Of a stretch of 64,000 bases of DNA, positions 58,081 through 64,000 are shown in pieces. A program made the translations under genes and the position numbers. The stretch spans positions 180,907-244,906 of the forward strand of contig MKTT01000036.1 in NCBI GenBank assembly GCA_001898385.1. The letters run 5' to 3'. The DNA is from Planctomycetales bacterium 71-10 (GTDB taxonomy: Bacteria > Planctomycetota > Planctomycetia > Isosphaerales > Isosphaeraceae). The notes beneath the pieces are model-generated. The model did not search any database and was not told where the DNA came from. It saw only the letters and a program-made list of their open reading frames with translations. Each line of letters begins with the position of its first letter. Position 1 is the stretch's first letter.

Positions 58081-58620
58081 GGAAGTGGCCGAGCGGAGGG
58101 CGTCGACGAAGAGGATGGCGAGCATGGACTTGGCGTCGCGGATGCGGCCGTCGTGGACCATGGCGACGGCGTCCTTCCAGGGGACGATCTTGGTCTCCAG
58201 GCGCTCGTCGGGCTGGTGGTCGGTGGGGCCGGGGGTCAGGTCCTCGCAGAGGTAGAGGAACATCTTCTCGGTCATGATCCCGGGGGAGACGTGCCACCAG
58301 CGGAGGGGCGTGATCTTGCCGGCGCGGAAGCCGGTCTCCTCGGCCAGCTCGCGGGGGGCGGTCTGGTCGGGGGTCTCGCCTTCGTCGATGGTGCCGGCGG
58401 GGACCTCCAGTAGGGTCTCGCCGATGGCGTGGCGGTCGTTGTAGACGAGGCAGACGCGGTCGGCGTCGACCATCGGGACCAGGGCGACGGCCCCGCGGTG
58501 GAGGACGACCTCGCGCTCGGCGAGGCCGCCGTCGGCCAGGCGGACGGGCTGCATCGCCAGGTCGAGCTTGGTCCCGCGGTAGATCACCCGGCGGGGCGGC
58601 AGGTCGAGGGGGGCGGGCAC
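58075..58620 (-). CDS. NUDIX hydrolase (ADP-ribose pyrophosphatase-like)
   Basis: LLEVPAGTIDEGETPDQTAPRELAEETGFRAGKITPL (Nudix box). Confidence 0.93.
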   Translation of the reverse strand: MPAPLDLPPRRVIYRGTKLDLAMQPVRLADGGLAEREVVLHRGAVALVPMVDADRVCLVYNDRHAIGETLLEVPAGTIDEGETPDQTAPRELAEETGFRAGKITPLRWWHVSPGIMTEKMFLYLCEDLTPGPTDHQPDERLETKIVPWKDAVAMVHDGRIRDAKSMLAILFVDALRSATSR

Positions 58621-58621
58621 G

Positions 58622-59083
58622 TCAGGAGGCCCCCGCGGGGGCGGACCGGATCGTGAGGACGGGGCAAGGCGACTCGCGGACGATGCGCTCGGCGACGGAG
58701 CCCATCAGGACGTGGCTCAGGCCGGTGCGGCCGTGGGTGGCGATCACCAGCAGGTCGACCTTGTTCTCGGCCGCGTAGTCGACGATCGCCTCGGCCGGCG
58801 CGCCCCAGCAGACGGCGGTCGTCAGGCTGGCGGGGACGCCCCACTCGGGCTTGATCGCGGTCTTCAGGGCCTCTTTCGCCCGCTGCTCGTCCTCGGCGTA
58901 GAACTGGGGGGGCATGACGGGCATCAGGAGCGGGTCGGGGCCGGTGGGGACGATCTCCGAGAGGACGTGGATGAGGTGCAGCTCCGCGCCGAAGCGCTCC
59001 GCCAGCCCGCAGGCGTAGCGGAGGGCCTCGTGGGAATGGCTGCTGAAGTCCGTCGGCGCGAGGATGCGGCCGAAGGTGATCAT
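58622..59083 (-). CDS. Universal stress protein (UspA family)
   Basis: FGRILAPTDFSSHSHEALRYACGLAERFGAELHLIHVL...VDLLVIATHGRTGLSHVLMGSVAERIVRESPCPVLTIR. Confidence 0.95.
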   Translation of the reverse strand: MITFGRILAPTDFSSHSHEALRYACGLAERFGAELHLIHVLSEIVPTGPDPLLMPVMPPQFYAEDEQRAKEALKTAIKPEWGVPASLTTAVCWGAPAEAIVDYAAENKVDLLVIATHGRTGLSHVLMGSVAERIVRESPCPVLTIRSAPAGAS

Positions 59084-59117
59084 GGGGAGGGCTCCCGGGG
59101 GTGGCGGCCGGCTCGGG

Positions 59118-59987
59118 TCAGGAGGCGGGGCCCTCGTGGACCAGCCGGCCGAAGCGCTGGCGGAGGTCCCGGAAGACCGGGCCGGGCTTGCCGGAGCCCA
59201 GGGGGCGGTCGTCGCACTCGACGACCGGGATCAGCTCGGCGGCGGTGCCGGTGAGGAAACACTCGTCGGCCGTGTAGACGTCGTAGCGGTCCATGGTCCG
59301 CTCGACCACCTTGTAGCCGGCCTCGCGGGCCAGGTCGATGACGGCCTCGCGGGTGATCCCTTCGAGGATGCCGGAGTCGACCGAAGGGGTGTGGATCTCC
59401 CCCTTGCGGACCACGAAGATGTTGTCGCCGGTGCATTCGGCGACCTCGCCCTTGTGGTTGAGCATCAGGGCCTCCAGGCAGCCGGCCTTGGCCCCCTCCA
59501 TCTTGGCGAGGATGTTGTTCAGGTAGTTGAGCGACTTCACCCGCGGGTTGACCGTGTTCGGGTGGCTGCGGATCGTCGCGGCGGTGACGATCTTCAGGCC
59601 GTGCTCGTACAGCTCCTCGGGGTAGAGGCTGATCGCGTCGGTGATGATGATCACCTGCGGATCCGACGTCTTCCTCGGGTCCAGGCCGAGGCTCCCCGCC
59701 CCGCGCGTGACGACCACGCGGATGTAGGCGTTCGTCAGCTTGTTGGCGGCCAGCGTGTCCACGATCGCCGCGGCCATCGCCTCGCGGCTCATCGGGATCT
59801 GCAGGTGGATCGCCGCGGCCGACGCGAACAGCCGGTCGACGTGGTCCTTCAGCCGGAAGACCCGCCCCGAATAGGAGCGGATCCCCTCGAAGACGCCGTC
59901 GCCGTACAGGAGGCCGTGATCGAAAACGCTGACCTTGGCGTCGGCTTTCTCGTAAAGCTTGCCGCCGATGTAGACCTTGGGGCTCAT
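59118..59987 (-). CDS. ilvE: Branched-chain amino acid aminotransferase (class IV)
   Basis: KVYIGGKLYEKADAKVSVFDHGLLYGDGVFEGIRSYSGRVFRLKDHVDRLFASA...LNHKGEVAECTGDNIFVVRKGEIHTP. Confidence 0.92.
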   Translation of the reverse strand: MSPKVYIGGKLYEKADAKVSVFDHGLLYGDGVFEGIRSYSGRVFRLKDHVDRLFASAAAIHLQIPMSREAMAAAIVDTLAANKLTNAYIRVVVTRGAGSLGLDPRKTSDPQVIIITDAISLYPEELYEHGLKIVTAATIRSHPNTVNPRVKSLNYLNNILAKMEGAKAGCLEALMLNHKGEVAECTGDNIFVVRKGEIHTPSVDSGILEGITREAVIDLAREAGYKVVERTMDRYDVYTADECFLTGTAAELIPVVECDDRPLGSGKPGPVFRDLRQRFGRLVHEGPAS

Positions 59988-60053
59988 ACGGCCCTCCGCA
60001 CCCGCGCCGCGTCGGGGCCGCGACATCCACGCACCCTGGCATCGGTTATTGAC

Positions 60054-60764
60054 TCAGACCAGCGCGGGAACCCACTCCTCGATGCGCCCCTCGGAGAGCC
60101 TGACGACGCGGTCGGCCTGGTGGGCGATCTGTTGATCATGCGTGACCAGTATCATAGTCAGGCCGCGCTCGCGGTTCAAGTCGCGGAGGAGGTCGAGGAC
60201 GCCCTGGCCGGTGGAGGAGTCGAGGTTGCCGGTGGGCTCGTCGGCGAGGAGGACCTCGGGGCGGGCGACGAGGGCGCGGGCGATGGCGGCGCGCTGGATC
60301 TCGCCGCCGGACATCTCCGACGGCTGGTGGGCCATCCGATGGCCCAGGCCGACGCGATCCAGAAGCTCCTCGGCGTCGCGGCGGATCTGCTTCCGCTTCC
60401 TTATATAGGAGAAGACGCCCTCGCGGATCAGGTGGGGCATCATCACGTTCTCGACCGCCGACAGCTCCGGCAGCAGGTGGTAGAACTGGAAGATGAAGCC
60501 GAAGGTGCGGTTGCGGAGCCGGTCGCGCTCGCGGTCGGGGCGGTCGTCGATCCGGCGGCCGTCCAGGACGACCTGGCCGGCGTCGGGCTGGTCGAGCAGG
60601 CCGAGCAGGTGGAGCATGGTGCTCTTGCCCGACCCGCTGGCCCCCATCACCGTCACGAACTCCCCGCGCGCCGCGTCGACGTCGACGCCGCCGAGGACGG
60701 GGACCTCGATCTTGCCCTTCCGGTAGCTCTTGCGAAGGCCGAAGGCCGCGATATGACTGGTCAT
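60054..60764 (-). CDS. ABC transporter ATP-binding protein (LolD/MacB-like)
   Basis: VTVMGASGSGKSTMLHLLGLLDQPDAGQVVLDG...IFQFYHLLPELSAVENVMMP...MSGGEIQRAAIARALVARPEVLLADEPTGNLDSSTGQGV. Confidence 0.95.
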   Translation of the reverse strand: MTSHIAAFGLRKSYRKGKIEVPVLGGVDVDAARGEFVTVMGASGSGKSTMLHLLGLLDQPDAGQVVLDGRRIDDRPDRERDRLRNRTFGFIFQFYHLLPELSAVENVMMPHLIREGVFSYIRKRKQIRRDAEELLDRVGLGHRMAHQPSEMSGGEIQRAAIARALVARPEVLLADEPTGNLDSSTGQGVLDLLRDLNRERGLTMILVTHDQQIAHQADRVVRLSEGRIEEWVPALV

Positions 60765-60820
60765 CGTCCGGGTCTTCCGTGGGGGGGGCGGGTGGCTGAG
60801 ATGGGGGCGACGGGCCGAAC

Positions 60821-62248
60821 TCACTCGAACCGCAGGGCCTTGACCGGGTGCATCTTCGCCGCCCGCCGGGCCGGCCAGACGCTCGCCCCGACGGCGATGA
60901 AGAGCGCCCCGGCCACGATCGCGACGACCGTGTGGGGCTCGACCAGGGTCGGGATCCGGTCGAAGTAGTAGATGGAGTCGTCGAAGACCTTGTGCTTGAG
61001 GATGACGCTCAGGCCCTTCTCGATCTCGTTGATGTAGCGGACGAACAGCAGGCCGCCGGCCATCCCCACGCCGCTCCCCACCGCGCCCAGCAGCAGGCCG
61101 TAGCCGAGGAAGATGTTCCGCACGCCGGCCGTCGAGGCCCCCAGCGCCTTCAGGATGCCGATGTCGCGGGTCTTCTCCACGACGATCATCGAGAAGATCG
61201 CCAGGATGCCGAACCCCGCCACGGCGATGATGAAGAACAGCAGGATGTTCAGGATGCTCTGCTCGATCGCCACCGCCGCCAGCAGCGGCCCCTGCTTCTG
61301 CTCCCACGTCGAGACGTGGAAGAACATCGGCGAGAGCTGCTCCATCGCGAGCTGGAGCTTGTCGGCCAGCGCATCGAGGTCGGCCCCCTCGCGCACCTTG
61401 ATCTGCACCTGGTTCACCGAGCCCTTGCCGTCCGAGGCGCGCTGAAGGTTCCGCGCCCGCTGCAACTCCTCCAACGGGACGTAGACGTGGGTCGAGTCGT
61501 ACTCGCTCATCCCGCTCTTGAAGTAGCCGACCACCGTAAAGTCGTCGGCCCCGGTCTGCGGGATCTTGGCCTGCATGGGGAACGCCAGCGCGACCTTCTG
61601 CCCGATGTCGGCGATGTAGATGTCGTCCCGGCCGTTCCCCAGGTGGTAGGTGGCCAGGGCGTACCCCAGGATCGCGCCGTGGATCGGGACCTGCTTGTCC
61701 CGCTGGCTCTCCAGCCACTCGCGCTCGGATTCCTTGAGGAACGTGTCCTCGGGGTCGCTCTCCAGGGCCTTCAGGTCCCGGCCGGCGGGGGACAGGGCCT
61801 TGATGGCGTCGGTCACCTCGAACGACGGGGGGATCCGGTTGCCCTCCTGGTCGAAGAGGTGCTCGGCGAAGTCGCCGACCTTGGCCCGGTCCTCGGGTCG
61901 GACGCCGATGATCTGGACGAGCCGAGACTCGGCCGGCCGGCCCCCGCGGGAGATCCGCAGCATGCCGGGCGTCTCCATCGTCGGCGCCATCGCCACGACG
62001 TCGTCGCCGCCGACCTCCTTCACCCGGGCCATGACCTCCTCGTAGTTCCAGAACCCCTCGTAGGATCGGGACTCCACGATCAGGTCGGCGAGGACGCCGT
62101 GCAGGCGGTCGCGCATCTTGTCCGCGAACCCGGCCATCACCGAGTTCACCACGATCATCGTGGCCACGCCCAGCGTCACGCTGACGATGCTCGCCAGCGC
62201 GATATACCGGGTCCGGAGATACCGCCAGCAGAGCAGGTACTTGTACAC
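60821..62248 (-). CDS. ABC transporter permease (LolC/LolE family)
   Basis: YKYLLCWRYLRTRYIALASIVSVTLGVATMIVVNSVMAGFADKMRDRLHGVLADLIVES...DIGILKALGASTAGVRNIFLGYGLLLGAVGSGVGMAGGLL; GTG 62248 preferred, ATG 62278 possible. Confidence 0.92.
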   Translation of the reverse strand: MYKYLLCWRYLRTRYIALASIVSVTLGVATMIVVNSVMAGFADKMRDRLHGVLADLIVESRSYEGFWNYEEVMARVKEVGGDDVVAMAPTMETPGMLRISRGGRPAESRLVQIIGVRPEDRAKVGDFAEHLFDQEGNRIPPSFEVTDAIKALSPAGRDLKALESDPEDTFLKESEREWLESQRDKQVPIHGAILGYALATYHLGNGRDDIYIADIGQKVALAFPMQAKIPQTGADDFTVVGYFKSGMSEYDSTHVYVPLEELQRARNLQRASDGKGSVNQVQIKVREGADLDALADKLQLAMEQLSPMFFHVSTWEQKQGPLLAAVAIEQSILNILLFFIIAVAGFGILAIFSMIVVEKTRDIGILKALGASTAGVRNIFLGYGLLLGAVGSGVGMAGGLLFVRYINEIEKGLSVILKHKVFDDSIYYFDRIPTLVEPHTVVAIVAGALFIAVGASVWPARRAAKMHPVKALRFE

Positions 62249-62795
62249 GAGGCCACCCCTTCCCTGGAACCAGCCCACGAGCCATGCAAGGGCCTTGCGT
62301 ACCCCAACCCGCCGCCGCGGGGAAGGCCAGTTCCCGAGACCCGCCCGCCGCCCGGCCCCGACCGCGACGATGGAAACGCCCCGAAATTGGCTTCGATCGC
62401 GGGAAGGAGGCTTCCTCGTAATCCAACTTAAACCCTAACCAGGGAACATCTTGAACGCGCCTGAAATTTGGGTTCCTTCGTCGAAACGATATCGTTCGAG
62501 TCGAACTGCAACGACCTCGATTCGGCCGACCGATCCCGGGCGTCCGGCTTCGCGCCGAGGTCCCCCGACTCGGCGGAACGGGATGGACCGGCGCCCCCGG
62601 CCGCGGGGCCTCGCCCTCCTGCACCGCTCCCGGATTGCCAAAGAGAACGACCGTCTCCGACATGATCCGCGGCGACCCCGCGGAGATTTCAGAATTCCGA
62701 GGAGCCCCGTCGAATCGGCCTCGCGGCTGTGCTACGGTCGGGTCCGTGCGAGGTCGGGGCCCGCGAGGGGCCCTCCCCAACCGGGGGAAAGGACG

Positions 62796-63671
62796 ATGAA
62801 GAAGGTGTTGGCCGTCGGCGAGGTCCTGTGGGACCTGCTGCCGGGCGGGAAGCAGCTCGGCGGGGCGCCGGGGAACTTCGCCTACCATTGCCGGTCGCTG
62901 GGGGCCGACGCCCGGCTCGTCACGCGCGTCGGCGACGACGACCTCGGCCGCGAGGTCCTGGCCCGGTTCGACGCCCTCGGCCTGCCGACCGAATTCGTCC
63001 AGGTCGACCCCGAGGCCCCCACCGGCACGGTCGGGGTGGAGCTGACCGACGGCCAGCCGCGTTACACGATCCACGAGGGCGTCGCCTGGGACCGCATCGA
63101 GGCCGGCGCGGCGGCCCTGGCGTTCGCCGCCGAGGCCGACGCGATCGGCTTCGGCAGCCTGGCGCAGCGGTCGCCCCGATCGAGGGAGTCCATCGGCCGG
63201 ATCGTCGCCGCCGCGAAGCCCGGCGCGCTGCGGATCTTCGACGTCAACCTCCGGCCGCCGTTCGTCGACCGCGACGTCGTCGATCGGTCGCTGGAGATGG
63301 CGAACGTCCTGAAGCTCAACGACCAGGAGTTGGTCGAACTGGGCTCGATGTTCGGGCTGGAGGGCGAGCCCCGCGAGGTCATCGCCGGGCTGGCCGATCG
63401 CTTCGGGTTGGAGGTCGTCGCGGTGACGCGAGGGGACTCCGGCAGCCTGCTGTTTCGCGGCGGCGAGTGGTCGGACCACCCCGGAGTCCCGGCGGAGGTC
63501 GTCGACGCGATCGGCGCGGGGGACTCGTTCGCGGCGGCGATGGCGGTGGGGCTGCTGGACGGCCGGCCGCTCGACGAGATCAACCGCCGCGCCAACGCGG
63601 TCGCCGCGTTCGTCTGCACACGGCCGGGGGGGACGCCCGCGCTCCCCGAGTCGCTGATCCGCGGGTCCTGA
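62796..63671 (+). CDS. PfkB-family carbohydrate (fructo)kinase
   Basis: MKKVLAVGEVLWDLLPGGKQLGGAPGNFAYHCRSLGADARLVTRVGDDDLGREVLA...VDAIGAGDSFAAAMAVGLLDG. Confidence 0.93.
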   Translation: MKKVLAVGEVLWDLLPGGKQLGGAPGNFAYHCRSLGADARLVTRVGDDDLGREVLARFDALGLPTEFVQVDPEAPTGTVGVELTDGQPRYTIHEGVAWDRIEAGAAALAFAAEADAIGFGSLAQRSPRSRESIGRIVAAAKPGALRIFDVNLRPPFVDRDVVDRSLEMANVLKLNDQELVELGSMFGLEGEPREVIAGLADRFGLEVVAVTRGDSGSLLFRGGEWSDHPGVPAEVVDAIGAGDSFAAAMAVGLLDGRPLDEINRRANAVAAFVCTRPGGTPALPESLIRGS

Positions 63672-63707
63672 ATCCAACCGTCGCCCGGTCGTGCCCTGGA
63701 GGTTCGC

Positions 63708-64000
63708 GTGGACGTCTCGTTCGATCGCTCGTCGTCCGTCGATTCGGCCGCGTCGGGGGCCCGGTCGCTGTCGGGCCCCCTGCTCTTCAGCACGTTCGTC
63801 GCCAGTTTGGGGGGCCTGCTGTTCGGGTTCGACGTGTCGATCATGTCGGGCGCGGAGGAGGCGGTCCGGAACGTCTTCGCGCTCTCCAGCGGGTGGCTCG
63901 GGTTCACGATCGCCAGCGCCCCGCTGGGGACGGTGTTCGGGTCGATCCTGGCGAGCAAGCCGGCCGACGTCTGGGGTCGTCGGCCGGTGCTGGCGGTGCT
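63708..64000 (+). CDS. MFS sugar porter, 3' truncated by window edge
   Basis: Translated by eye: VDVSFDRSSS...GPLLFSTFVASLGGLLFGFDVSIMSGAEEAVRNVFALSSGWLGFTIASAPLGTVFGSILASKPADVWGRRPVLAVL; not in ORF track because no stop in window. Confidence 0.85.
   Translation, partial: MDVSFDRSSSVDSAASGARSLSGPLLFSTFVASLGGLLFGFDVSIMSGAEEAVRNVFALSSGWLGFTIASAPLGTVFGSILASKPADVWGRRPVLAV

Noticed and set aside
54614-58255. 1213-aa + strand ORF
   Set aside because: Antisense/out-of-frame shadow of the PSD1 and Uma2 genes and the ABC ATPase; G/A/V/R-rich low-complexity translation typical of high-GC spurious ORFs.
62435-62641. 68-aa - strand ORF upstream of the PfkB kinase
   Set aside because: Arg-rich, no conserved motif, located in the probable promoter region of the kinase.
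60054-63677. 1207-aa - strand ORF as one protein
   Set aside because: Only the C-terminal part (from ATG 60764) is the LolD-like ATPase; the rest is frame shadow of the permease and the PfkB kinase on the other strand.

Overview
This 64-kb, very GC-rich window reads as a planctomycete chromosome, probably Isosphaeraceae-like. That is inferred from gene content: DUF1501 and DUF1549/DUF1553 proteins, a DUF1080 protein, a sulfatase and a CxxCH 'planctomycete cytochrome' protein. About 57 coding regions can be supported. They include gdhA, a STAS protein, a mannose-1-P guanylyltransferase, ruvX, a small cobalamin block (cobT/cobS/cobC-like), a ClpS-like adaptor, an rRNA methyltransferase, a DtxR-type regulator, a ThiO-like oxidase, a two-component system, an aquaglyceroporin, glpD, a TolC-like protein, lpxK and LPS/exopolysaccharide genes, a Lol-type ABC transporter, ilvE and a PfkB kinase. 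I saw no rRNA, tRNA, CRISPR array, prophage or intact IS element. The most interesting items are: (1) a translationally coupled AAA-ATPase plus small TOPRIM-like protein, possibly an undescribed two-gene defence-like module, in a compositionally distinct segment (10605-12262); (2) an SDR epimerase fused in frame to CobT; (3) a PlsY acyltransferase fused to a beta-propeller-like domain; (4) a ~175-bp composite MITE/REP-like repeat family with two different terminal hairpins, present in opposite orientations; and (5) a palindromic element whose two ends supply the stop codons of two convergent genes, flanked by a 23-bp near-perfect direct repeat. Family assignments come from motif recognition without database searches.
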